Assembly: GCA_964625335.1 (NCBI GenBank) | Contig: CAZVBE010000002.1 | Location: forward strand, 1-64,000 | Direction of reading: 5' to 3' | DNA: 64,000 nucleotides | From: CAZGUG01 sp964625335 | GTDB lineage: Bacteria > Bacillota > Clostridia > Ch29 | In this document: one piece after another, positions 16,891-26,211 of the stretch | How the letters are laid out: every line of letters begins with the position of its first letter | Position numbering within the stretch: the first letter of the stretch is position 1 | The notes under the pieces: model-generated | Databases searched by the model: none | Told to the model about the DNA's origin: nothing | Seen by the model: the letters and a program-made list of their open reading frames with translations, nothing else | Program-made: the position numbers and the translations under genes

Positions 16891-18663
16891 ATGCAGGGAC
16901 TTAAAAGGACACATATGTGCGGGCAACTGAACATGAAAAACGCGGGAGCCCAAGTGGTAGTGGCAGGATGGGTTCAAAGAAGGAGGGACCTCGGAGGCCT
17001 TATTTTTCTGGATATCAGGGATAGAACCGGGATAGTGCAGGCAGTGGTTGACGGGGAAATTTCAAAACAGGCCTTTGAAACAGCTGAGACACTAAGAAGT
17101 GAATTTGTAGTGGGAGTAAAAGGTACTGTTGTTAAAAGAAAAGGAGATGCGGTAAACCCTAAACTAAAGACCGGGGAAATCGAAATAGCGGGTAAGGTCA
17201 TAGAGGTATTCAGCAGGGCAGAAACTCCGCCAATATATATTGAAGACAATTCGAATGTCTCGGAGGCCCTTCGCCTTAAATACAGGTATCTTGACCTGAG
17301 AAGACCCTCCATGCAGAATAACCTTATGCTTCGCCACAGGCTCACCATGGATGTGCGAGAATTTCTTGACAAAAACGGTTTTTTGGAAGTCGAAACACCG
17401 GTGCTCACCAAACCCACTCCCGAAGGGGCAAGGGATTACCTTGTGCCAAGCAGGGTGAACCCGGGCAAATTTTTTGCGCTGCCCCAGTCTCCTCAGCTTT
17501 TCAAGCAGCTGCTGATGGCTTCCGGGGTTGATAAGTATTTCCAGATTGCACGCTGCTTCAGGGATGAGGATTTGAGAGCGGACAGGCAGCCCGAGTTTAC
17601 CCAGATTGATATCGAGATGTCCTTTGTGGATGCCGAGGACGTAATTACAATAAATGAAAGGCTTATGGCCTATATATTTGAAAAGAACCTTGGCATCAAG
17701 CTGTCCGTACCCTTCAAAAGGATGACTTACAGTCAGGCGATGGAAAGCTATGGCTCGGATAAACCGGATACCAGATTTGACATGAAACTGACCGACATAA
17801 CCGATATAGTGGAAAGCTCCGGATTTAAGGTATTCAGCGAGACTGCCAAAGGCGGCGGCCACATCAGGGGGATAAATGCGAAGGGCTGTGGAGAAAGCTT
17901 CAGCCGCAGGGAAATTGACGGCCTGGTTGAGTATGTGAAGCAATTCGGGGCAAAGGGACTGGCGTGGATGATAGTAACCCGGGACGATATAAAATCGCCT
18001 ATAGCCAAGTTTTTGACCCAAACCGAAATAAAGGGCGTTGTTGAAAGAATGGGCGGTCAGGCCGGTGATTTGCTGTTAATAGTTGCCGATAAGCCTGGAA
18101 TAGTATACGATTCCCTCGGCCAGTTACGACTGGAGCTCGGCAAAAGACTGGAGTTTATAGACGAAAACATGTTTAACTTTTTATGGGTTACCAATTTTCC
18201 ATTACTGGAGTATGATCATGAAGCGGGCAGGTATGTTGCGGTACACCATCCCTTCACTTCGCCGGTGAAGGAAGACATTAAGCTTTTGAAAACCCGGCCT
18301 GATAAAGTAAGGGCGAATGCCTATGACCTGGTTCTAAACGGCATGGAGCTTGGAGGAGGAAGCATCAGGATCCACGATAACAAGCTTCAGCAGAAAATGT
18401 TTGACATTTTGGGATTTACAAAGGAAAAGTCTCAGGAAAAGTTTGGTTTTCTGCTGGAAGCCTTTAAGTACGGCGCGCCTCCCCATGGCGGTATAGCCTT
18501 TGGCCTTGACAGGCTGGTTATGCTGGTAGCCGGTAAAGAAAATATAAGGGATGTGATAGCCTTTCCCAAGACCCAGAATGCCGCCTGCCTTATGACCGGT
18601 GCGCCGGCCGGGACTGACAATGAACAGCTTAAGGAAATTCATATTAAAGTTGACATAGAATAA
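16891..18663 (+). CDS. aspS: Aspartyl-tRNA synthetase (bacterial type)
   Basis: Class II synthetase charging tRNA-Asp. It has an N-terminal OB anticodon domain, motif 2 (CFRDEDLRADRQPEFTQID), a GAD insertion domain (about residues 310-400), and motif 3 (GIAFGLDRL). Length 590 aa fits the discriminating bacterial enzyme. If gatCAB is present elsewhere the enzyme could also be non-discriminating; the sequence alone does not settle this. It follows hisS in one operon. Confidence 0.97.
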   Translation: MQGLKRTHMCGQLNMKNAGAQVVVAGWVQRRRDLGGLIFLDIRDRTGIVQAVVDGEISKQAFETAETLRSEFVVGVKGTVVKRKGDAVNPKLKTGEIEIAGKVIEVFSRAETPPIYIEDNSNVSEALRLKYRYLDLRRPSMQNNLMLRHRLTMDVREFLDKNGFLEVETPVLTKPTPEGARDYLVPSRVNPGKFFALPQSPQLFKQLLMASGVDKYFQIARCFRDEDLRADRQPEFTQIDIEMSFVDAEDVITINERLMAYIFEKNLGIKLSVPFKRMTYSQAMESYGSDKPDTRFDMKLTDITDIVESSGFKVFSETAKGGGHIRGINAKGCGESFSRREIDGLVEYVKQFGAKGLAWMIVTRDDIKSPIAKFLTQTEIKGVVERMGGQAGDLLLIVADKPGIVYDSLGQLRLELGKRLEFIDENMFNFLWVTNFPLLEYDHEAGRYVAVHHPFTSPVKEDIKLLKTRPDKVRANAYDLVLNGMELGGGSIRIHDNKLQQKMFDILGFTKEKSQEKFGFLLEAFKYGAPPHGGIAFGLDRLVMLVAGKENIRDVIAFPKTQNAACLMTGAPAGTDNEQLKEIHIKVDIE

Positions 18664-18739
18664 TAAAGCTATGTTATATTTCTGAATTTGTGGGTATTCT
18701 ATTAACATGAATAAATTCAAACAAGGCAGGAGGGATAAT

Positions 18740-18967
18740 ATGGAAAGGGTTGTAGTATATACAACAAAGACATGACCCCACTGTACCACAGCGAAGGAGT
18801 ATCTTTCGCAAAAAGGCGTGGACTATGAGGAGAAGGATGTGCAGCAGGACACCCAGGCAAGAAAAGAGCTTATGGGAAGAGGGATTATGGCTGTACCGGT
18901 AATAGCTATCGGAGAGGAATTCATAGTAGGTTTTGATAAAAACAGATTAGACCAAAAACTCACATAA
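18740..18967 (+). CDS. Uxx-star glutaredoxin-like selenoprotein (in-frame UGA)
   Basis: A 75-aa thioredoxin-fold protein in which codon 12 is TGA (18773-18775), read here as selenocysteine. It occupies the first position of a UPHC redox motif right after the first beta strand (ERVVVYTTKT). The frame continues cleanly for another 63 codons, keeps the cis-Pro segment AVPVIAIGEE, and ends at TAA. GGAGG precedes the ATG. A SECIS-like hairpin lies 15 nt after the UGA. The family is known in anaerobic Firmicutes; its partner is not known. A simple nonsense mutation is unlikely given the hairpin and intact fold. Confidence 0.9.
18791..18809 (+). promoter_or_regulatory. Bacterial SECIS-like hairpin
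   Basis: GCGAAGG pairs with CTTTCGC (7 bp, one G-U) around the five-base loop AGTAT, beginning 15 nt after the UGA. Outer CCAC (18785-18788) may also pair with GTGG. Position and size fit bacterial SECIS elements bound by SelB. The loop contains one G, as expected for the SelB contact. Confidence 0.78.
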
Positions 18968-19069
18968 CAATAATAACCGATTCATGCGAACGGTTGCATT
19001 TCCGACCAAGCGGTTGAGCATAATAAGACTATAGCAGTTTCTTGTATATATTATGGTAAATTGTATAAG

Positions 19070-19098
19070 TTGAAAATAAAAAACCACTATGATATCAT
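19070..19098 (+). promoter_or_regulatory. Sigma-A promoter of 6S RNA
   Basis: TTGAAA (19070-19075), 17 bp spacer, TATCAT (19093-19098), placing the start near 19105. Confidence 0.65.
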
Positions 19099-19104
19099 AA
19101 AACT

Positions 19105-19295
19105 AAACAAAGGGAGCAGCCCTGCTGTGTACGTGATTATCGGTATAGTTTTGAGCCAACATTATGACATAGGGAATCTGAGCTCTGGATGTGGCACATA
19201 AGCCTCCCACGAGGGGACATGTAAGATATTCAGGAGGATACCCACCTGCGTGAGCAGGTTCAAAACAACCGACCACGGCATAGTGGGGATTTTTT
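19105..19295 (+). ncRNA. ssrS: 6S RNA
   Basis: A stretch of about 190 nt without a reading frame matches the Clostridial 6S RNA as I remember it: TTTTGAGCCAACATTA on the 5' arm, GGCACATAAGCCTCCCAC in the middle, and a 3' arm containing CCCACCTGCGTGAGCAGGTTCAAAACAA in pieces, closing with CCACGGCATAGTGGGGA. The ends pair (TGCTGTG with CACGGCA). A T-run at 19290-19295 ends it. 6S RNA mimics an open promoter and sequesters the housekeeping RNA polymerase in stationary phase. Confidence 0.88.
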
Positions 19296-19350
19296 CATTC
19301 CTTTGTTTTTGCATTTCAAGCAGAAAGTTTTATTAATGGGGGAGTGGACA

Positions 19351-20112
19351 GTGTTACATAGTTTTTCAAGGACGGAACTGTTAATAGGCAGGGAAGGGCT
19401 GGACAAACTGCGGGAAAGCAGCGTAGCCGTTTTCGGAGTGGGAGGCGTAGGAAGCTTTGCCGCCGAAGCCTTGGCCCGGTCGGGTGTCGGAAGGCTTGTG
19501 CTTGTTGACCATGACGATATATGTATTACCAACATAAACAGGCAGGTACATGCCACAACCAGCACTGTGGGAAGGCCCAAGGTAGACGTGATGAGGGAAA
19601 GAATACTGGATATAAACCCAAATGCCCGGGTTGTGGCGATAAAGAGGTTGTATAATGGTGACAGCGCCGGGGAGCTGCTCGCGCAGGACTATGACTATGT
19701 GATTGATGCGATAGATATGGTATCTTCAAAGATCGACCTGATAGTAAGATGCAATTCAATGAATATAAGGGTGATAAGCAGTATGGGGGCCGGCAATAAG
19801 CTGGACCCCGGACTTTTTCGTGTGGCGGATTTATATGAAACCAGCGTTTGCCCGCTGGCTAAGGTTATCAGGAAGGAACTGCGGAAAAGAGATATCGAAG
19901 CTCTAAAGGTTGTTTATTCCACCGAATGCCCCGTAAAGCATAAAACCCAAACGGCAGAGTGCAGGGAAGAAAAATTTTATTGCAGCCGACAGCAAGAAGG
20001 TGTACAGAGGAGACATATACCCGGGAGCATGTCGTTTGTACCATCCGCAGCCGGTCTTATAATTTCAGCAGAAGTAATAAAAGACCTGCTTGGATATTCC
20101 GGAAAGGAATAG
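19351..20112 (+). CDS. tcdA: tRNA threonylcarbamoyladenosine dehydratase (ThiF/E1 family)
   Basis: ATP-dependent enzyme that cyclises t6A37 in tRNA to ct6A. The nucleotide-binding GVGGVGSFAAEAL motif and VLVDHDDICITNINRQ are near the N-terminus, followed by the YVIDAIDMVSSK segment. At 253 aa it is the usual length. GGGGGAG upstream supports the GTG at 19351; an ATG 15 bp earlier is inside that site. It follows 6S RNA. Confidence 0.92.
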   Translation: MLHSFSRTELLIGREGLDKLRESSVAVFGVGGVGSFAAEALARSGVGRLVLVDHDDICITNINRQVHATTSTVGRPKVDVMRERILDINPNARVVAIKRLYNGDSAGELLAQDYDYVIDAIDMVSSKIDLIVRCNSMNIRVISSMGAGNKLDPGLFRVADLYETSVCPLAKVIRKELRKRDIEALKVVYSTECPVKHKTQTAECREEKFYCSRQQEGVQRRHIPGSMSFVPSAAGLIISAEVIKDLLGYSGKE

Positions 20113-20179
20113 AAGGGCTTGTATTATTAACCTATTAAAAATATAATATTTATAAGTAAACAGTATTGGAGGGGGAAAT

Positions 20180-21421
20180 TTGGAATTCGAAAGAGTAAAA
20201 AATAGGGACCCTGAATTATACGCATCGATGATGGATGAACTTGACAGACAAAGGGGCAAGATTGAATTAATAGCATCAGAAAACTTTGTAAGCACAGCGG
20301 TTATGGAAGCGATGGGAAACTACCTTACCAACAAATATGCCGAGGGCTATCCGGGAAAAAGGTATTATGGAGGCTGTGAGCACGTAGACGTCGTTGAAGA
20401 CCTGGCCAGGGACCGGCTTAAAGCACTGTTTGGTGCAGATCATGCTAACGTACAGCCCCATTCGGGCGCCAATGCAAATCTGGCAGTTTATTTTGCAGTT
20501 CTCAAGCCCGGCGATACCGTAATGGGTATGGATTTATCCCATGGAGGTCATTTAACCCATGGAAGCCCTGTAAATTTTTCGGGCAAATACTACAACTTCG
20601 TACCCTATGGCGTTGATAAAAAAACTGAAATGATAGACTACGACAGGGTAGGCGAAATAGCGGAAGAATGCAGGCCAAAGCTTTTAGTTGCGGGAGCAAG
20701 CGCATATCCGCGAACTATCGATTTTGAAAGGCTGGCGGAGATTGCAGGCCGGGTTGGAGCGCTGCTTATGGTGGATATGGCACATATTGCAGGCCTTGTG
20801 GCTGCCGGACTTCATCCCAATCCCGTTTCCTGCGCGCATTTTGTTACCACCACCACCCACAAAACCCTAAGAGGGCCGCGGGGAGGAGCTATACTCTGCA
20901 AGGCTGATTTTGCCAAAGAGATAGATAAGGCTATATTTCCCGGAACCCAGGGCGGGCCGCTTATGCACGTGATTGCGGCCAAAGCGGTTAGCTTCAAGGA
21001 AGCAATGGCCCCTGAATTTAAGGAATATCAGAAACAGATAATAAGAAATGCGGCAAGGCTGGCGGAGGAACTTACAAACAGAGGTTTCAGAGTGGTTTCG
21101 GGAGGCACCGATAACCATCTTATGCTTCTTGACTTAAGAAACAAGGGGTTCACAGGCAAACAAGCCGAAAAGCTGCTGGACGACATAGGGATTACCGTCA
21201 ACAAAAACACAATACCCTATGACCCCGAAAGCCCCTTTGTTACAAGCGGGATAAGGTTAGGAACACCCGCGGTTACCACCCGGGGCATGCAGGAAGGTGC
21301 TATGGAGGTAATAGCAGAAATAATTTCGCACATAATCGATTGCCCCGACGCAAAGGAAGAAGCTAGGGCAGATGTAAACAGGCTGTGTGCCGACTATCCG
21401 CTATACAGCGAAATATTATAA
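20180..21421 (+). CDS. glyA: Serine hydroxymethyltransferase
   Basis: PLP enzyme interconverting serine plus tetrahydrofolate and glycine plus methylene-tetrahydrofolate. The PLP lysine lies in TTTTHKTLRGPRGG. The N-terminal RQRGKIELIASENF-type segment is complete. The start is TTG after GGAGGGGG, and length is 413 aa. The next gene starts 12 bp after the stop with its own GGGAGG, so the two are likely cotranscribed. Confidence 0.97.
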   Translation: MEFERVKNRDPELYASMMDELDRQRGKIELIASENFVSTAVMEAMGNYLTNKYAEGYPGKRYYGGCEHVDVVEDLARDRLKALFGADHANVQPHSGANANLAVYFAVLKPGDTVMGMDLSHGGHLTHGSPVNFSGKYYNFVPYGVDKKTEMIDYDRVGEIAEECRPKLLVAGASAYPRTIDFERLAEIAGRVGALLMVDMAHIAGLVAAGLHPNPVSCAHFVTTTTHKTLRGPRGGAILCKADFAKEIDKAIFPGTQGGPLMHVIAAKAVSFKEAMAPEFKEYQKQIIRNAARLAEELTNRGFRVVSGGTDNHLMLLDLRNKGFTGKQAEKLLDDIGITVNKNTIPYDPESPFVTSGIRLGTPAVTTRGMQEGAMEVIAEIISHIIDCPDAKEEARADVNRLCADYPLYSEIL

Positions 21422-21433
21422 GGGAGGTCGAGT

Positions 21434-22465
21434 ATGGATTATAAAGAGGTGTTAAACAAAGCAAGAGAAATTCTGGCGCCCCATTGTATGGTGTGCAGGG
21501 AGTGCAACGGAGTTTCGTGCAGAGGCAAAGTGCCGGGGGTGGGAGGAAAGGGTACAGGAAACAGTTTTATCAGGAATTATGAATATCTCGCAAATGTTAA
21601 AATTGTAATGGATACCATATATGAAAACAGGGGACAGGATACCTCAACGGAATTATTCGGGCATACTTTTAAGGCTCCCATCTTTGCAGCGCCAATCGGA
21701 GGAATCAACGTTAATTATAATAATGTTCTCAGTGAACTGGACTATGCCACGGCAGTTGTAACGGGCACCGTAAAGGCCGGGTGTGCCGCTTTTACCGGGG
21801 ACGGCGCCGATGACAACTATTTTAACGCTCCGTTAACTCCTATCAAAAGCGTGAACGGTATGGCAGTGCCAACCCTTAAACCGTGGAAGAATGAAAAGGT
21901 GCTGGAAAAAATAAAAATTGCCGAGGAAGCAGGGGTCATGGCCCTTGCTATGGATATTGATTCCGCCGGGCTGGTACATCTTGCGAAATCGGGCAAACCG
22001 GTTTTCTCCAAAACTGTCCGGGAGCTTGGGGAGATAACAGCCTCTACTAATATTCCCTTTATACCAAAGGGGATTATGTCGGCACAGGGAGCTGAAAAGG
22101 CTGCTGAGACCGGTGCCTATGGGATTGTAGTGTCTAACCACGGGGGAAGGGTACTGGACAATACTCCCGCCACATGCGAAGTCCTGCCCGAGATAAGACA
22201 GGCTGTTGGCAATAAGGTGAAAGTATTTGTTGACGGTGGGATAAGAACCGGGGCGGATGTTTTTAAAGCTCTTGCCCTGGGCGCAGATGCCGTCCTTATA
22301 GGAAGGCCCTATGCCATAATGGCTGTAGGGAATGGCGCAGATGCCGTCCAATTGTATACAGAAAAACTGATAAACGAACTGAAGGATGTAATGCTCATGA
22401 CAGGATGCTCTGCCCTGGATGATATAACCCCTGACAGGGTCCTTGTGAAGTGTGGATTGGAGTGA
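21434..22465 (+). CDS. FMN-dependent alpha-hydroxy-acid oxidoreductase family protein
   Basis: TIM-barrel flavoprotein of the lactate oxidase/dehydrogenase, glycolate oxidase and isopentenyl-PP isomerase 2 superfamily. FMN-site features include APIGG near residue 95, VVSNHGGR with the catalytic His, and DGGIRTG and GADAVLIGRP at the phosphate site. Unusually, the first 35 residues hold four cysteines (CMVCRECNGVSCRG) that could bind a metal or cluster. An anaerobe would not use O2, so a dehydrogenase with another acceptor is more likely. The racemase-like gene follows with almost no gap. Confidence 0.85.
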   Translation: MDYKEVLNKAREILAPHCMVCRECNGVSCRGKVPGVGGKGTGNSFIRNYEYLANVKIVMDTIYENRGQDTSTELFGHTFKAPIFAAPIGGINVNYNNVLSELDYATAVVTGTVKAGCAAFTGDGADDNYFNAPLTPIKSVNGMAVPTLKPWKNEKVLEKIKIAEEAGVMALAMDIDSAGLVHLAKSGKPVFSKTVRELGEITASTNIPFIPKGIMSAQGAEKAAETGAYGIVVSNHGGRVLDNTPATCEVLPEIRQAVGNKVKVFVDGGIRTGADVFKALALGADAVLIGRPYAIMAVGNGADAVQLYTEKLINELKDVMLMTGCSALDDITPDRVLVKCGLE

Positions 22466-22470
22466 ATAAA

Positions 22471-23538
22471 ATGAGCAAATACCCGAGGATAGAGGCTTAC
22501 TTAAGCAGGATAGAGAACAACTGCAGGAGAACGGTAGAGCTATGCAGACCTTATGGCATAGAGGTTACTGCCGTGACCAAAGGTTTCTGCGCTTATCCTG
22601 AAATAGCTCAAAGCCTTGTTAAAGGCGGGGTTAAAGCCCTGGCGGATTCCAGGATTGACAACCTCAAAAAACTAAGGGATTTGAATGCGGAAAAGGTACT
22701 TTTGCGGATTCCAATGATAAGTGAACTGGATGATGTTATAGACTTTGCGGATATGGTACTGATTTCCGAGATAAGGACTGCGGAAATCCTTGGAGAAAAA
22801 GCAAGTCAGAAAGGTGTCAGCCAGAGAGTCATGGCAATGGTGGATATAGGCGACCTGAGGGAAGGTTTTTGGCTTGACGAAATACTAACAGCCTTTGAGC
22901 AGCTTTTGAAAATAAAGGGCATTGAGGTTGCCGGCCTGGGTACAAATCTATCCTGCTACGGAGGGGTAGTGCCCAGGGAGGAGAACCTTGGCGTTCTGGT
23001 GGGTTTCGCAGACCAGATTAAAAAGAAATTTGGTGTAGACCTTGGCATAATTTCCGGTGGCAATTCCAGCAGCATGCACCTTGTCTATAATGGCGGGATT
23101 CCGGCCAGGATTAACAATCTGAGGATAGGGGAGGCAATACTCCTCGGAAGGGAAACCATTTTCGGAATAGAAAGGGACAATTACCATAACGATACCTTTG
23201 TTTTAAGGGCTGAGATAGTGGAGGTCAAGGAAAAGCCGTCCATACCCATCGGCGAGATTGGTGTGGATGCCTTTGGCAAGGTCCCGGTGTTTACCGACCG
23301 GGGGGTAAGAAAACGGGCAATAATAGCTGTGGGTAAGCAGGATATTCAACCCGATACCCTTGTACCCTATGACAAAGGGATAATAGTGCTGGGAGGCAGC
23401 AGTGACCACACCATATTGGATGTTTCCGATTGCGAAGATGACTATCGGGTAGGAGATATTCTATCCTTTGACCTTACTTATGGCGGGATGCTGGGCGGAA
23501 TGACATCACCCTACGTGGAAAAGGTACTGGTCAAATAA
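22471..23538 (+). CDS. Alanine/ornithine racemase family PLP enzyme
   Basis: Fold-III PLP protein of 355 aa. The PLP lysine is in AVTKGFCAYPE near residue 36, and ISGGNSSSMHLV forms part of the phosphate pocket. The family includes ornithine racemase (Orr) of Clostridia and YhfX-like proteins; I cannot assign the substrate. The ATG at 22471 follows TGGAGTGA and lies 5 bp after the preceding stop; a start inside the upstream gene is less likely. The pairing suggests a shared amino or hydroxy acid pathway. Confidence 0.82.
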   Translation: MSKYPRIEAYLSRIENNCRRTVELCRPYGIEVTAVTKGFCAYPEIAQSLVKGGVKALADSRIDNLKKLRDLNAEKVLLRIPMISELDDVIDFADMVLISEIRTAEILGEKASQKGVSQRVMAMVDIGDLREGFWLDEILTAFEQLLKIKGIEVAGLGTNLSCYGGVVPREENLGVLVGFADQIKKKFGVDLGIISGGNSSSMHLVYNGGIPARINNLRIGEAILLGRETIFGIERDNYHNDTFVLRAEIVEVKEKPSIPIGEIGVDAFGKVPVFTDRGVRKRAIIAVGKQDIQPDTLVPYDKGIIVLGGSSDHTILDVSDCEDDYRVGDILSFDLTYGGMLGGMTSPYVEKVLVK

Positions 23539-23573
23539 GCAAAGCTTTTGACCGGATGCGGAGGTAATGGACA

Positions 23574-24878
23574 ATGAACAAAAACAGAAGCAGAAATATT
23601 CCGCTGGCTCATATAATGAGGCCTGACAGGCTGGAGGATTTTGCAGGGCAGAGGCATCTTGTTGGGAAAGGAATGCTTTTGTACAGGCTTATTAAGGCGG
23701 ACATGTTGTCCTCGGCAATATTCTACGGTCCTCCAGGCACGGGGAAAACTACCCTTGCCAGGCTGATAGCCAAAGAAAGCAGTTTTGCCTTCAGACAACT
23801 AAGCGCAGTATCCGCCGGGGTAAAAGAAATAAGGCAGGTGGCCGAAGAAGCGGGCAACGCAATATTAACTCCCGGAGGCAAGATACTGCTTTTTTTTGAT
23901 GAGATACACCGTCTGAATAAGGGCCAGCAGGATGTACTGCTTCCCTATGTGGAAAACGGGAGCATTGTACTCATAGGGGCTACCACCGAGAACCCGTATT
24001 TTGAGATAAACAAGGCATTGATTTCACGCTCAACGGTATTTCGGTTTTATCCTCTGTCGGAGGAGGATATAGTAATGCTGATAAGGCGGGCGCTGGATTC
24101 TATCGATAATATGCCAGACGGGGTTCCAGCCCGGATTGAAGACGGTGCAATAAAACACATAGCCCGTATGAGTGACGGGGATGCCAGACGGGCACTGAAT
24201 GCCCTTGAGCTTGCCCTAAAGACTACCCCACCCGATGGAGAAGGCAGAGTATTAATAGGGCTTGAAGAGGCGGAAAACTCAATACAGCAGCGGGCGCTCA
24301 GGTATGATAAGTCCGGCGACCAGCATTATGATGTAATTTCGGCATTTATAAAGAGTATGAGGGGTTCGGATCCCCAGGCTGTGCTGCATTACCTGGCAAG
24401 GATGCTCCACGCCGGTGAGGATATTAATTTCATCGCCCGCAGGATTGTGATAGCGGCAGCCGAGGATGTGGGCCTTGCAAACCCAAGAGCCCTTGAAGTG
24501 GCGGTTGCCGCCGCCCAGGCGGTACGAATGATAGGTATGCCCGAAGCAAGGATAATACTGTCCGAGGCAGCCCTGACGGTGGCGCTGTCCCTCAAATCCA
24601 ACTCGGCTTATCTGGGCATTGACCGCGCCCTTGGTGATGTAAGGAATGGAAAAATAGGCGAGGTACCGATACATCTGAGGGATGCCGGTTATGCCGGCGG
24701 TTTTGACTTTGAACATGGCAAGGAGTACAAATATCCTCACGACTATCCCGGCCACTATGTGAGCCAACAGTACCTGCCGGAGGAACTGGAAGGAGTAAAC
24801 TACTTTGTTCCAACCACCCAGGGTGCTGAAAAGAATATGAAATGTTATTATGAGTACATTAAGGACAAAAATAAATAG
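23574..24878 (+). CDS. rarA: Replication-associated recombination AAA+ ATPase RarA/MgsA
   Basis: Acts at stalled replication forks. The Walker A motif GPPGTGKT is at residues 52-59 and Walker B is LFFDEIHR. Sensor region TTENPYFEINKALISR and the C-terminal tetramerisation domain ending QYLPEELEG are present. Length 434 aa is standard. GGAGGT precedes the ATG. Confidence 0.95.
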   Translation: MNKNRSRNIPLAHIMRPDRLEDFAGQRHLVGKGMLLYRLIKADMLSSAIFYGPPGTGKTTLARLIAKESSFAFRQLSAVSAGVKEIRQVAEEAGNAILTPGGKILLFFDEIHRLNKGQQDVLLPYVENGSIVLIGATTENPYFEINKALISRSTVFRFYPLSEEDIVMLIRRALDSIDNMPDGVPARIEDGAIKHIARMSDGDARRALNALELALKTTPPDGEGRVLIGLEEAENSIQQRALRYDKSGDQHYDVISAFIKSMRGSDPQAVLHYLARMLHAGEDINFIARRIVIAAAEDVGLANPRALEVAVAAAQAVRMIGMPEARIILSEAALTVALSLKSNSAYLGIDRALGDVRNGKIGEVPIHLRDAGYAGGFDFEHGKEYKYPHDYPGHYVSQQYLPEELEGVNYFVPTTQGAEKNMKCYYEYIKDKNK

Positions 24879-24957
24879 TATTACCATTATTAACCTTCTC
24901 AAATGCAGAAAAATAGAATATAATGTTGTTAATGGTCGACCAAGGGGGAGTTTTCAA

Positions 24958-26079
24958 TTGGGGGCTTTTGGGGAAAAGACCTTCCAGACTAGTTTATCCA
25001 TGCTTGGGGAGTTTGTTGACAGAGAGCTTGAAAAGGAATTTGTCGGTCAAGAGGCGATGCATTCAATAAAGTTTGCAAGGCCAGCTGTACTGTTGCTGGG
25101 AGTGCTTTATTTTTTATTTATAATCGCTGATTTTTTCTTGATTGCAGACCGGCATATATTCAACATGCTCCTGTTAAACAGGGCTCTGTTTCTGATGTTT
25201 AGCATCATATTCCATTTCTGGTTGAAAGATATAAAACGCCTGAAATATTATTACCTGAATGTTACCGCATATGAACTTATAGGGACGGTTTTTCTTCTGT
25301 ATGTTTTCAATCAATATGAGGCTCCGAATTTTTTGATACAATCCTTTAATATAATAATTTTGCTGCTTGTGGTATTTATCATACCAAACCGTTGGAGCCA
25401 CAAGGTTGCGGTTTCATTGATTATCAGCATCAGCTTCTTTTTTACCTACATTACTGTTGATTCACCTGTAAATGCCCGTGAGTTAGCCGCATCAATAGTA
25501 AATACCGCAATTGTTATCATCCTTTCCGCAGTATCCTCCCTCAGGGCTAACCGTTACAAACGCATTCAATATGTCAATAACAAAGAACTTACCAGGCTTT
25601 CATCAAGGGATTCCCTTACAGGTATTTACAACAGATACAGATTTGAAGAGGAATTGTACCGGAGTATTAAGCATGCTCACAGGTATGGCGGGCAATTATC
25701 ACTGATTCTGTTTGATATAGATGACTTTAAGAGGATAAATGACATATACGGGCATGCCGTAGGGGATAAAATGATTATTAAGGTGACAGAACTTGTGAAA
25801 CTTGTAATAAGGGAATGCGACTTTTTCTCCAGATGGGGCGGCGAGGAATTTGCCCTTATACTCCCGGATACCGATAAAGAAGATGCTACCCTGCTGGCTC
25901 AAAGGCTGAGGACACGGATTTGCTGTACCTATTTCGAACCGGCAGGGCAGATTACCTGCAGCTTTGGGATAGATTCCTTCAAACCCGGAGACGACATCAA
26001 CTCTTTTATGAAGCGGGTTGACAAGCTTATGTACCTGGCAAAGCAGTCGGGCAAGGATCAGGTCATCAACGCATTTTAA
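24958..26079 (+). CDS. Membrane diguanylate cyclase with inhibitory site
   Basis: A 373-aa protein: about 45 cytoplasmic residues, roughly six membrane helices (about 48-200), then a GGDEF domain. The active-site loop is GGEEF, preceded by RECD five residues upstream, an RxxD product-inhibition site. The catalytic metal residues FDIDDFKRIND are present. It should make c-di-GMP from GTP and be feedback-inhibited. AGGGGGAG 10 bases upstream supports the TTG at 24958; a longer frame overlaps rarA. The sensing region has no recognised domain. Confidence 0.9.
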   Translation: MGAFGEKTFQTSLSMLGEFVDRELEKEFVGQEAMHSIKFARPAVLLLGVLYFLFIIADFFLIADRHIFNMLLLNRALFLMFSIIFHFWLKDIKRLKYYYLNVTAYELIGTVFLLYVFNQYEAPNFLIQSFNIIILLLVVFIIPNRWSHKVAVSLIISISFFFTYITVDSPVNARELAASIVNTAIVIILSAVSSLRANRYKRIQYVNNKELTRLSSRDSLTGIYNRYRFEEELYRSIKHAHRYGGQLSLILFDIDDFKRINDIYGHAVGDKMIIKVTELVKLVIRECDFFSRWGGEEFALILPDTDKEDATLLAQRLRTRICCTYFEPAGQITCSFGIDSFKPGDDINSFMKRVDKLMYLAKQSGKDQVINAF

Positions 26080-26099
26080 AATATGCGATTTGAATTATT

Positions 26100-26127
26100 A
26101 ATCCGTAACAGGCGTTACGGATTTTGT
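26100..26127 (+). terminator. Terminator after the first diguanylate cyclase
   Basis: Ten base pair stem AATCCGTAAC/GTTACGGATT with loop AGGC, then TTTTG. Confidence 0.82.
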
Positions 26128-26211
26128 GTTTGTTTGGGTATATTCTATGTTTAATACGATATCAGTGGGATATCAGTTATTGTAGATAACTATAAATTGG
26201 AGGTTTGATAT

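Noticed and set aside
18740..18967. Pseudogene with a nonsense codon
   Set aside because: The stop is UGA in the redox position, the fold continues intact, and a SECIS-like hairpin follows, which fits the known selenoprotein family.
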